From NCBI GenBank assembly GCA_002938045.1, contig PTLJ01000035.1, positions 1-10,163 on the forward strand: 10,163 nt of DNA, in the 5' to 3' direction. Numbering within the stretch: position 1 is the stretch's first letter; every line of letters starts with the position of its first letter. The notes under the pieces are model-generated. The model searched no databases. It saw nothing but the letters and a program-made list of their open reading frames with translations, and was not told where the DNA came from. A program made the position numbers and the translations under genes. Shown here piece by piece: positions 1 through 6,470 of the stretch. Source of the stretch: Alphaproteobacteria bacterium MarineAlpha3_Bin4. Its GTDB lineage: Bacteria; Pseudomonadota; Alphaproteobacteria; Rhodospirillales; Casp-alpha2.

Positions 1-734
1 CCCTGTTGCAGCGTCATATCGAATTACTCCAAGCTTACGGCGTCAAGGAGCTGGTAATGATCGTCGGCCATCGTCAGGAGGATCTGATCGCCGAAGCCGG
101 TACCGTCGCTCACGAAGGCTTCGTTAGGCCGATCTTCAACCCGCGTTACAAAGAAGGGCCGCTGCTCTCCATGGCCAAGGGAATTGAGGTGCTGCGCGGC
201 GGCACGGATGTGTTGTTCATGGACTCCGACGTACTCTACCACCCGCTGGTGCTGGAAAAGCTGATTACATCGCCGCACCGCAACTGCTTCATCATGGATC
301 GTCAGTTCCAGTCGACCGACGATTTCGTCAAAATCTGCCTCAACGGCGGTGAGGTCATCGACTTCGGCAAGGGTCTGGGCGATGACTTCGAGTTGTTCGG
401 CGAATGGCCCGGGTTCTTGAAGATTAGCCCCGAGATTGCGGCCAAAGTGGCCGATAGAACGGAATGCTTCATCGATTGCGATGATATCAAAGGCCCCTAC
501 GAACAGGTCTTCCGCCAGGTGTTGAAGGGAGAACCGCGCGGCACCTTCTCGATCGAGGACGTAACCGGCATTCCCTGGATCGAGATCGACTACCCAGAAG
601 ATCTCGAGAAGGCCAACCGCAAGACCTTCCCGCGCATCTCCGAGTACCTGGTCGAGATCACCGTCATCGAGGCTCCTCCGGAATCCACGGAGACGGCTAA
701 CGGCAACATCCTGCCGTTCAGACAGCCCGGCTAA
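1..734 (+). CDS. LicC/PntC-like nucleotidyltransferase (CTP:phospho-alcohol or phosphonate cytidylyltransferase), 5' truncated
   Basis: The reading frame is open from the window edge; the TTG at 6 is internal, because the usual N-terminal nucleotide-binding loop (LAAGxGxRL type) is missing. Counting from that TTG, visible family landmarks are an NPRY segment (about 45-48), the metal-binding DSD (73-75) after a hydrophobic strand, VIDFGKG (117-123), GEWPGF (132-137), YEQVFR (165-170) and WIEIDYPEDLEKA (191-203), whose Asp is the expected second metal ligand. This order fits soluble cytidylyltransferases of the LicC (phosphocholine) and PntC (2-aminoethylphosphonate) group, which make a CDP-headgroup. 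The substrate cannot be read from the sequence. Neighbouring CDP-alcohol phosphatidyltransferases, which use such CDP products, support a headgroup-activation role. A poorly conserved tail of about 30 residues follows the catalytic domain. It converges with the dioxygenase gene. Confidence 0.82.
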   Translation, partial: LLQRHIELLQAYGVKELVMIVGHRQEDLIAEAGTVAHEGFVRPIFNPRYKEGPLLSMAKGIEVLRGGTDVLFMDSDVLYHPLVLEKLITSPHRNCFIMDRQFQSTDDFVKICLNGGEVIDFGKGLGDDFELFGEWPGFLKISPEIAAKVADRTECFIDCDDIKGPYEQVFRQVLKGEPRGTFSIEDVTGIPWIEIDYPEDLEKANRKTFPRISEYLVEITVIEAPPESTETANGNILPFRQPG

Positions 735-745
735 TTTTAATAGGA

Positions 746-760
746 TCGCGCCCAGCGCGA
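746..760. terminator. Short perfect hairpin between convergent genes, possible bidirectional terminator
   Basis: The 53-base gap between the cytidylyltransferase stop and the dioxygenase stop holds a perfect 6-bp inverted repeat, TCGCGC and GCGCGA, with a 3-base loop. No T-run follows on the plus side. On the minus side the sequence beyond the stem is AT-rich (about 731-745) but is not a clean U-tract. The position suits termination of both transcripts, but the structure is weak as an intrinsic terminator. Confidence 0.3.
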
Positions 761-787
761 CAAAGGCGGCGACGGCGCGCCATCCGC

Positions 788-1558
788 CTAGACGCGGAAG
801 ATGTAATCGTTCTCCGGGTCGCGGTCGATGTCGGGCGGATAGCTCTTGTGCTTGTCGGCATAATATTGCGCCATGTTGTCGCCCTCCGACAGACGGTTAT
901 AAGTGGCGTAGTAAATTCTCCGCGTCTTGTCGCTCATGTTTGGCTCCGAACTGTGCGGCGTGTAGCAATCGAAGAAGATCGCGTCGCCGGGCTCGGTCAG
1001 CACCGGGACGAAGTCCATGTCTGCAATGTCTTCGTCGTTCAACGGTTCCCAAGACGTGAAAAGTCCTCGTTTATGATGGCTGGCGCAAATCTGAAGGCAG
1101 CCGTTCTCCTCCGTCGCCGTGTCGATGCTGACAAGGACGCTGATGAAGAACTCCGCATAGGCGTCCCATCCGGCCTGCGAGTCTTGATGCGGTTTTAAGC
1201 CGTCGCCGCCGGGCATCTTGAAGTTGACTTTTTCCTTGAATAGAACGGCCTCCTCGCCGAGCAATTGGCCGACCGGCGCCTTCAGGGCCGAGCTCAGGAT
1301 TGCGAAGTTGTCCTGATAGGGCGCGATGTTCTCGATCCGGCTAACTAGGTTCTTTCCGTTCTCTTTAAGGCTGGGTTCGTGGTAGACCCAATGTCGCCCG
1401 GATTCCTCCGGCAAGGCCAGAAGTTCGTCGGTCCAGGCTTGGATTTTTGTCGCTACTTCCGGATTGAAAGCGCCACGGACGACGAGAAACCCGTCGCGCT
1501 CGAATTCCGCGAGCTGCGAATCGGAAAGAACTGGGGTGCTCAAGATGTTAATATCCAC
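788..1558 (-). CDS. Phytanoyl-CoA dioxygenase (PhyH) family Fe(II)/2-oxoglutarate oxygenase
   Basis: This 256-residue soluble protein has the PhyH layout. The N-terminal part includes an FERDGFLVVRGAF segment (19-31). The HxD iron-binding pair is His124-x-Asp126 in KPHQDSQAGW. A core strand carries TEENGCLQI (149-157), the distal iron ligand is probably His202 in CYTPHSSEP, and Arg213 or Arg214 follows as the likely 2-oxoglutarate-binding arginine. All catalytic residues seem intact, so an active hydroxylase is expected. The family hydroxylates small molecules, lipids and phosphonates (PhnY and TmpA act on aminoethylphosphonates), and the substrate here is unknown. The start is GTG at 1558 with no clear Shine-Dalgarno sequence, so the N-terminus could shift a little. 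It lies opposite in strand to both neighbours; the CDP-headgroup enzymes nearby suggest a headgroup or lipid substrate, which is inference. Confidence 0.88.
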   Translation of the reverse strand: MDINILSTPVLSDSQLAEFERDGFLVVRGAFNPEVATKIQAWTDELLALPEESGRHWVYHEPSLKENGKNLVSRIENIAPYQDNFAILSSALKAPVGQLLGEEAVLFKEKVNFKMPGGDGLKPHQDSQAGWDAYAEFFISVLVSIDTATEENGCLQICASHHKRGLFTSWEPLNDEDIADMDFVPVLTEPGDAIFFDCYTPHSSEPNMSDKTRRIYYATYNRLSEGDNMAQYYADKHKSYPPDIDRDPENDYIFRV

Positions 1559-1758
1559 TGTATGTGCGGGTTCGGCTTCTTCCAGCGGCTGGTCAACGGC
1601 TCAGCGCGGCGAGCGCGCGCATCCTAGGCCCAATTCCCATCGCCTTCAAGCGCCGGAGGGCATCATTGGCCCGTCCGTCGCCGCGCTTGCGGGCGGGTGA
1701 AAAAAGATTAGATTTTACCCTCGCGGCAAGTCACGATTCCGACTCGGAGGCTATCGCC
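1559..1758. other. Divergent intergenic region between the dioxygenase and CDP-AP1
   Basis: These 200 bases separate the dioxygenase start from the proposed CDP-AP1 start and should hold both promoters. The CDP-AP1 frame is open through here, but its conceptual translation is arginine-, alanine- and proline-rich and unlike any CDP-alcohol phosphatidyltransferase N-terminus, so I treat it as non-coding. A GC-rich imperfect inverted repeat (1670-1677 with 1690-1697, one G:T pair) is followed by an A-rich stretch. A small dyad, TCCGA-C-TCGGA (1738-1748), overlaps the Shine-Dalgarno sequence. No convincing -35/-10 pair was found on either strand. Confidence 0.6.
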
Positions 1759-1761
1759 ATT
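1746..1761 (+). promoter_or_regulatory. Strong Shine-Dalgarno GGAGG followed at 8 bases by an ATT start codon (CDP-AP1)
   Basis: GGAGG at 1746-1750 is a perfect Shine-Dalgarno core. With an 8-base spacer it is followed by ATT at 1759 in the CDP-AP1 frame. The protein read from there begins SHNTWIHRIAR, which leads straight into the VRPLIKSPVTPNQLT segment shared with the neighbouring paralogue. The other in-frame starts are TTG at 1666, TTG at 1687 and GTG at 1804. The TTGs lie in non-conserved sequence without a Shine-Dalgarno, and the GTG would cut into the conserved N-terminal segment. Confidence 0.6.
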
Positions 1762-2370
1762 AGTCATAACACGTGGATACACCGCATTGCCCGCACCACC
1801 GTTGTGAGGCCCCTAATTAAATCGCCGGTGACGCCGAACCAGCTTACGACAGTCCGTCTGCTCGCTGGAACGGTCGCCGCTGTTGCCCTCGGTGTCGGCG
1901 TTTCGCCCTGGCAGCACATCGGCGCCGCGCTTTTCGTCGTGTCGATGATCCTAGACCGCGCTGACGGCGATCTGGCGCGGATCACCGGCCGTACTAGCCC
2001 GGGCGGCCATAAATACGACCTGATCGCCGATTCGCTCTCTAACGCAATTATCTTCGTCGGCCTAGGGGTCGGTTTGAGAGGCGGCGATTTTGGTATGATT
2101 TCCGTGCTGATGGGCCTTGCCGCTGGCGCCGCGGTAGTGGCGATCCTGTGGCTGGTGATGCGAATCGAGGAACTCGACGGCACGGGCGCCGCCGAACTCG
2201 GCGCTGCCGCTGGCTTTGATCCGGACGACGCCATGCTGGCGCTCCCCGTCGCCGTATGGCTCGGCTGGTCTGAGTCATTGTTAGTGGCGGCGACGATTGG
2301 CGCTCCTGCCTTCGCGCTGTTCTTCGTCTGGTTCTTCCGCCGGAAGTTATTGCTTGCGGATAAGGATTAG
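1759..2370 (+). CDS. CDP-alcohol phosphatidyltransferase family membrane protein (CDP-AP1)
   Basis: From ATT at 1759 the protein has 203 residues, the usual size for this family of six-helix membrane enzymes, which transfer a phospho-alcohol from a CDP-activated donor to an acceptor and release CMP. The full signature D-x2-DG-x2-AR-x8-G-x3-D-x3-D is intact: Asp66, Asp69, Gly70, Ala73, Arg74, Gly83, Asp87 and Asp91. The aspartates bind two metals and the last is the proposed catalytic base. The N-terminal SPVTPNQLT element is typical of bacterial members. Helices are evident around residues 28-48, 54-64 and 96-112 and in the C-terminal third. Donor and acceptor cannot be assigned. Its 3' end overlaps the opposing paralogue. 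If ATT is not used, the gene either starts at an upstream TTG with an odd basic leader or has lost its start. Confidence 0.87.
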   Translation: MSHNTWIHRIARTTVVRPLIKSPVTPNQLTTVRLLAGTVAAVALGVGVSPWQHIGAALFVVSMILDRADGDLARITGRTSPGGHKYDLIADSLSNAIIFVGLGVGLRGGDFGMISVLMGLAAGAAVVAILWLVMRIEELDGTGAAELGAAAGFDPDDAMLALPVAVWLGWSESLLVAATIGAPAFALFFVWFFRRKLLLADKD

Positions 2371-2949
2371 GGACCAGCAGGTCCACAGGCAGTAGACTGC
2401 CGCGCCGATGCTAGCGGCAACGAAGAAAGGCAGCAGCCATCCTGCCCAGGTAATCGGTGCGATCAGATAGATCCCGTCTTCGAGCTCGAAGCCCGCGAAG
2501 CCCGGATAGCCTACGGCTTCGCCCTCATCGGCCGTGTCTCGCGCCTTGTCTATGCCGAGGTTGGTAAACATCGAAATCACTGCGCTCGCCGCTCCGGCCA
2601 GTCCGAGGATTATCCCCCATCGGCCCAATTCCAAATTGCCGAGGCCGATACCGATACAGAGGAACAACGCCCCGTAGCTGAGCGCTCCGGCGGCGTAATC
2701 CAGGTAATAACCTAGCTTCGAGGACATCCCCTTTTGGCGTGCTAGCTCGCCGTCGAAGTGGTCGAGAAATCGAGCCAGCACGAACAGGCTGGCACCCCAG
2801 TTGGAAAGTGCCAGATCGCCAGCGGCGAAAAGTCCGGCGCCGGCTAGCGCGAGCAGCAAGGTGAAGAGGGTCAACTGATTGGGCGTAACGGGCGAATGAA
2901 CGAGGGGTCTGACGAGAACCCGTGCCGCGCGCTGGTCCCAGGGAATCAT
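2347..2949 (-). CDS. CDP-alcohol phosphatidyltransferase-like membrane protein lacking the final motif Asp (CDP-AP2)
   Basis: From ATG at 2949 (MIPWDQRAARVLVRPL) the protein has 200 residues and lines up with CDP-AP1 from its first residues through VRPL and SPVTPNQLT. Upstream in-frame starts, GTG at 2958 and TTG at 3000, would add 3 or 17 residues; an AAGGA lies between them, so the start is uncertain. The signature reads Asp63, Asp66, Gly67, Ala70, Arg71, Gly80 and Asp84, but the position of the last Asp (88) is Gly (YLDYAAGAL, codon GGA). In the family this Asp is the proposed general base. The fold and membrane segments seem intact and there is no frameshift, so the protein is probably made. 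It may be inactive, altered in chemistry, or a partner of a paralogue. Its last 24 bases overlap the end of CDP-AP1. Confidence 0.84.
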   Translation of the reverse strand: MIPWDQRAARVLVRPLVHSPVTPNQLTLFTLLLALAGAGLFAAGDLALSNWGASLFVLARFLDHFDGELARQKGMSSKLGYYLDYAAGALSYGALFLCIGIGLGNLELGRWGIILGLAGAASAVISMFTNLGIDKARDTADEGEAVGYPGFAGFELEDGIYLIAPITWAGWLLPFFVAASIGAAVYCLWTCWSLILIRKQ

Positions 2950-3059
2950 AGCTATCACCGACTGCCCAGCTTCCTTTAACAGAGACGTGAATTGCGGCAA
3001 ACCTGTTGCAGGGCACAGGCGAAGTCAAGCTGGATAGAGCAACCACCCTGCCGAGCGTC

Positions 3060-3089
3060 TTGTCGCTGCCCGGCCAACGGCGCTATAAG
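3060..3089 (+). promoter_or_regulatory. Candidate sigma-70 promoter for the hpnN operon
   Basis: TTGTCG at 3060-3065 (4 of 6 consensus bases) and TATAAG at 3084-3089 (5 of 6) are separated by 18 bases, in the divergent gap between CDP-AP2 and hpnN. Transcription would start near 3096, leaving a leader of about 33 bases before the GTG start of hpnN. This was found by eye and not scored statistically. Confidence 0.42.
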
Positions 3090-3128
3090 CGGCCTGGTTC
3101 ATAAGCTTGCACGGAGAACGCAGGGGCC

Positions 3129-5789
3129 GTGTTCGACACCGCCGCAAACGCATACCGGAAATTCGTCGTCCGCTGGGTCGCCGCGGCGTGCCGCACTGCG
3201 TGGCTGGTGGTCGCCGCGTCATTGTTATTGATGGCGGCGAGCGTGACCTACCTGGCAGGCAATATACGCATCAACACTGCCACCACCGACATGTTGTCGA
3301 AAGATTTACCCTTCCGCCAGCATGCCCGCGCGCTTAGCGCCGCGTTTCCACAATTCACGGATAACATCTTGGTTGTCATCGACGCCGCTAATCCAGACAT
3401 TGCCGAAGATGCGGCGATCGCGCTGGCGGAACGGCTACGCCGCAACCCAGAACTGTTTGGCAGCGTTTACGACCTAGAGGGAAGCGAGTTCTTCCGTCGT
3501 AACGGACTTCTCTACCTCGACGTCGACAAACTCTACGATCTCAGTGACCGGCTGGCGGAGGCGCAGCCATTCCTCGGCACGCTGTGGCGTGACCCGAGCC
3601 TTCGCGGCTTCGTGCACATGCTCGAGCTGGCGATCGACGAGTCGTTGAAGAGTACCGGCGAGGCGCCGATTGAACTAACCCGCGTGCTCGACGCTTTGGC
3701 TGAAGTGGCGGAGGCGCAGGCGGCAGGCGCATTCGGGCAATTGTCTTGGCAGCGGCTGATGTCTGGCGGAGATAGTGATGCCGTCGAGCGGCGGCGGTTC
3801 CTGCTGATCCAGCCGACGTTGAACTTCGAATCGCTGCAACCAGCCTCCGAGGCGATCGAAGCGATCCGAGAATTATTCGGCGAGCTCGAAATGGACCAGG
3901 CGCACGGCGTGACGGTTCGCCTAACCGGCTCGGCCGCGCTCGCACAGGAAGAGTTGAAAAGTGTCGAGACGGGGATGCGGCTGGCGGGCATCCTTTCGCT
4001 GGCACTGGTGATGGGGCTCCTGACGATCGGCCTGCGCTCGGCGCGGCTGGTGTTCGCGACCCTGGCGACGTTGATTGTCGGCCTGGTCCTGGTTACGGCC
4101 TTCGCGATTGCGGCGCTCGGTTCCCTCAATTTGATCTCTGTCGCCTTCGCTGTTTTGTTCATCGGCCTGAGCGTTGATTTCGGCATCCATTTTGGCATGC
4201 GCTTTCAGGAGGAGTTGGAGCATGCTGCCGACAGCCAGGCCGCCCTCGAGCGAGCAGGGGAGGCTGTCGGCGGCCCAATGACCCTGTGCGCCGTCAGTGC
4301 CTCGATAGCCTTCTACTCGTTCCTGCCGACCGACTACGTCGGCCTGGCCGAACTCGGCTTAATCGCCGGCACCGGGATGTTCATCGCGCTCATCGCCAAC
4401 GTCACCTTGCTGCCAGCGCTATTGTCGTTGCTTTGGGTGGGTCCGCGAGCGGGTCGGCCTGTAGCGCGAGGAGACGGCAACGGATCTAAGGTGCAGGCGT
4501 TTATTACTGGGCAATGCCGTCCGATCTGCTGGGCCGCCCTAGCGCTCGGGATCGCGGCGGCGACCATGGCCACGAGCGCGCGCTTCGATTTCGACCCCCT
4601 CAACCTCAAAGACTCGCAAACCGAATCAGTCTCGACTTTGCTCGACTTAATGGGAGACAGCCGCACTAATCCTTATTCGATCGAGATCCTAGCCGCCGAT
4701 CTATCCGCAGCGACCGCCCTGGCGGCGAAACTGGATCAGCTACCGGCGGTAGATCACACGGCGACCCTGGCGAGCTACGTGCCAGGCGAGCAGAACGAGA
4801 AGCTAGACGTGATCACCAGCATGGCGCTGTTTCTGGCGCCTGCGTTCGCGGCCGCCAGCGGGGGCGAAGCTATTTCGGCAGAGGAACGGCTGCAGGTGTT
4901 CCGGCGCCTCAAGGTCCGCATTCGCGGGCTGGCCGAAGAATCAAAACGGCCGCTCGAGCAGCGTGCAGCGGCGCGACTGTCGACGGCGTTATCGGTACTT
5001 TCCGACGATGACAAGCTGGCAGAGTTCGAACGTCGCTTGCTGGCCGGTCTTTCCGGCCGGTTCGTCCAGCTTCGACAATCGCTGATGGCGGAACCTGTGA
5101 CCATCGAGACGCTGCCGCAGACGGTCCGCGAACGCCAGATCGCCGTTGACGGCCGCGCTCGCGTCGAAGTTTTTCCGATGCAAAACTTGCGCGAGGTTGC
5201 GGCACTCGAAGAGTTCGTGCGCTCAGTAAGAACCGTGGCACCAGAGGCGATCGGTTCGCCGGTGGTCATCCTCGAGGCTGGTAACGCCGTCCTGACCGCG
5301 TTGTTCCAGGCAGCGGCAATCGCTGTCGGCGCGATCATGGTGCTATTGTTCTTAGTCCTTGGGCGGCTCGGCGACATGGCGCTGGTGTTCGTGCCGCTGG
5401 TGCTTGCGGCGGCGATGACAGTGGCCTCCTCGGCCGCGCTCGGGCTGCCATTCAATTTAGCCAACGTTATCGTACTACCGCTGTTGTTCGGCCTCGGCGT
5501 CGCCGGCGGCATCCATCTGGTCACCCGCGAGCGTGAGGAACGGCGTAATCGGCACGCTGGCGGCGTACTTGTGACGTCAACTCCGCGCGCCGTCGTCTTC
5601 AGCGCCTTGACGACAATCGGTTCGTTCGGCAGCATCGCGCTGTCGAGCCATCCGGGGACGTCAAGCATGGGAGTGCTATTGACCGTATCGATCTCGTTGA
5701 CCCTGGCATCGACGCTGATCTTCCTACCGGCGCTGATGGTCGTCATCGCCGACAGGCGGCCGCCGGCGGCGGAAGGAACGGCATCGTGA
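3129..5789 (+). CDS. hpnN: HpnN-type RND superfamily lipid (hopanoid) transporter
   Basis: This 886-residue inner-membrane protein has the duplicated RND layout. There is one N-terminal membrane helix (about 23-45), then a large periplasmic domain with hallmark HpnN phrases (MLSKDLPFRQ, FPQFTDNILVVID, FFRRNGLLYLDV, AQPFLGTLWRDPSLRG). Five helices follow (about 285-435), then a second helix (about 460-480), a second periplasmic domain and a final five-helix block (about 725-880). HpnN proteins move hopanoids towards the outer membrane, driven by the proton gradient. The first half carries Asp350 in GLSVDFG, the expected proton-relay position, but the equivalent place in the second half is Ala792 in GLGVAGG. 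The GTG start follows AGGGG and GGAG. Its stop overlaps the start of CDP-AP3. No hopanoid synthesis genes are in view, so the cargo could be another lipid. Confidence 0.9.
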   Translation: MFDTAANAYRKFVVRWVAAACRTAWLVVAASLLLMAASVTYLAGNIRINTATTDMLSKDLPFRQHARALSAAFPQFTDNILVVIDAANPDIAEDAAIALAERLRRNPELFGSVYDLEGSEFFRRNGLLYLDVDKLYDLSDRLAEAQPFLGTLWRDPSLRGFVHMLELAIDESLKSTGEAPIELTRVLDALAEVAEAQAAGAFGQLSWQRLMSGGDSDAVERRRFLLIQPTLNFESLQPASEAIEAIRELFGELEMDQAHGVTVRLTGSAALAQEELKSVETGMRLAGILSLALVMGLLTIGLRSARLVFATLATLIVGLVLVTAFAIAALGSLNLISVAFAVLFIGLSVDFGIHFGMRFQEELEHAADSQAALERAGEAVGGPMTLCAVSASIAFYSFLPTDYVGLAELGLIAGTGMFIALIANVTLLPALLSLLWVGPRAGRPVARGDGNGSKVQAFITGQCRPICWAALALGIAAATMATSARFDFDPLNLKDSQTESVSTLLDLMGDSRTNPYSIEILAADLSAATALAAKLDQLPAVDHTATLASYVPGEQNEKLDVITSMALFLAPAFAAASGGEAISAEERLQVFRRLKVRIRGLAEESKRPLEQRAAARLSTALSVLSDDDKLAEFERRLLAGLSGRFVQLRQSLMAEPVTIETLPQTVRERQIAVDGRARVEVFPMQNLREVAALEEFVRSVRTVAPEAIGSPVVILEAGNAVLTALFQAAAIAVGAIMVLLFLVLGRLGDMALVFVPLVLAAAMTVASSAALGLPFNLANVIVLPLLFGLGVAGGIHLVTREREERRNRHAGGVLVTSTPRAVVFSALTTIGSFGSIALSSHPGTSSMGVLLTVSISLTLASTLIFLPALMVVIADRRPPAAEGTAS

Positions 5790-6457
5790 GCGGCAGGGGT
5801 GAGAAGAACCTGCTGCCCCTGATACGTCACTTGTCGGCTTGCACGACGCCGCTGCTGGCTAGGCTGCCGGTAACGCCCAACCAGATCACTTCGGTGTCCA
5901 TGCTAGTCGGGCTGGCGGCAGCCTGGTACCTGTACCAAGAGGGGTACGGCAATGGTGTTGCCGCTGCCGCGCTGTTCGTCGTCCGCTACGTGCTTGATAA
6001 CTGCGACGGCGAAATCGCGCGCCTGAAAGGACTGTCGTCGAGCTTCGGTATGCATTACGACACCTTCGTCGACTGGGTCGTTCACAGCGCGTTCTTCGCT
6101 GCCCTCGGCATAGGCTACGGACGCGTGGCTGGAAATGAAGTCTGGATGTGGATGGGCTGGGCGGCGGCGGTCGGCGGTACCATCAACTACCTGCTCGTGC
6201 TCGCGTTCGACTGTCTCGATCGTACACGGGACGAGCCGGCGGCAAAATTCGACACCGAGGAGGTGTCGCGACCGGCGACTCCGACGCAGTGGGCGATCTT
6301 TGTTTTTCGCGAGTTGATGCGGGCGGATTTCTGTTTCCTCGTCTTGCTGTTGGCTCTGGCCGACGGGCTTTGGTTGCTTTTGCCGGCCGGTGCCGTCGGT
6401 GCCCAGGTCTATTGGATAATGCTCTGTGTTAAGCGCACGCGGCGTTACAACGTATAA
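5786..6457 (+). CDS. CDP-alcohol phosphatidyltransferase family membrane protein (CDP-AP3)
   Basis: GTG at 5786 overlaps the hpnN stop as GTGA, and AAGGA at 5773-5777 sits 8 bases upstream, so translation is probably coupled. The 223-residue product has the full signature: Asp71, Asp74, Gly75, Ala78, Arg79, Gly88, Asp92 and Asp96. The LPVTPNQIT element lies near residues 27-35 and there are about six hydrophobic segments. It is therefore expected to be an active CDP-dependent headgroup transferase of the inner membrane, with metal ions at the cytoplasmic face. A long loop rich in charged residues (about 145-168) separates the middle from the last helices. Donor and acceptor are unknown. Its place between the transporter and the hpnL-like gene implies that its lipid product or substrate is linked to export, which is inference. 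Confidence 0.9.
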   Translation: MSGRGEKNLLPLIRHLSACTTPLLARLPVTPNQITSVSMLVGLAAAWYLYQEGYGNGVAAAALFVVRYVLDNCDGEIARLKGLSSSFGMHYDTFVDWVVHSAFFAALGIGYGRVAGNEVWMWMGWAAAVGGTINYLLVLAFDCLDRTRDEPAAKFDTEEVSRPATPTQWAIFVFRELMRADFCFLVLLLALADGLWLLLPAGAVGAQVYWIMLCVKRTRRYNV

Positions 6458-6470
6458 CGGAGTGAGCTGA

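Noticed and set aside
1670..1705. GC-rich hairpin followed by an A-rich run as an intrinsic terminator
   Set aside because: A terminator needs T after the stem in the direction of transcription; here the run is A on the plus strand, and the only minus-strand transcript would start, not end, nearby.
1687..1715. Possible promoter TTGCGG / TAGATT ahead of CDP-AP1
   Set aside because: Only 3 of 6 and 4 of 6 consensus bases with a 16-base spacer; chance matches of this quality are expected.
1564..1758. N-terminal extension of CDP-AP1 from 1564
   Set aside because: The extension is arginine- and proline-rich, matches no family N-terminus and lacks a Shine-Dalgarno, while GGAGG sits just before 1759.
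2950..3045. TTGACT on the minus strand as a -35 for CDP-AP2
   Set aside because: At 16-18 bases downstream there is no acceptable -10 hexamer.
3533..4198. A 221-codon minus-strand open frame inside hpnN
   Set aside because: Low-complexity Ser/Arg/Ala translation, antisense to conserved HpnN sequence, no ribosome binding site; a shadow frame.
4775..5830. A 351-codon open frame on the minus strand opposite hpnN
   Set aside because: It is fully antisense to a strong transporter gene and its translation is rich in Ser, Arg, Thr and Ala with no domain pattern, as expected from the complement of a GC-rich coding frame.
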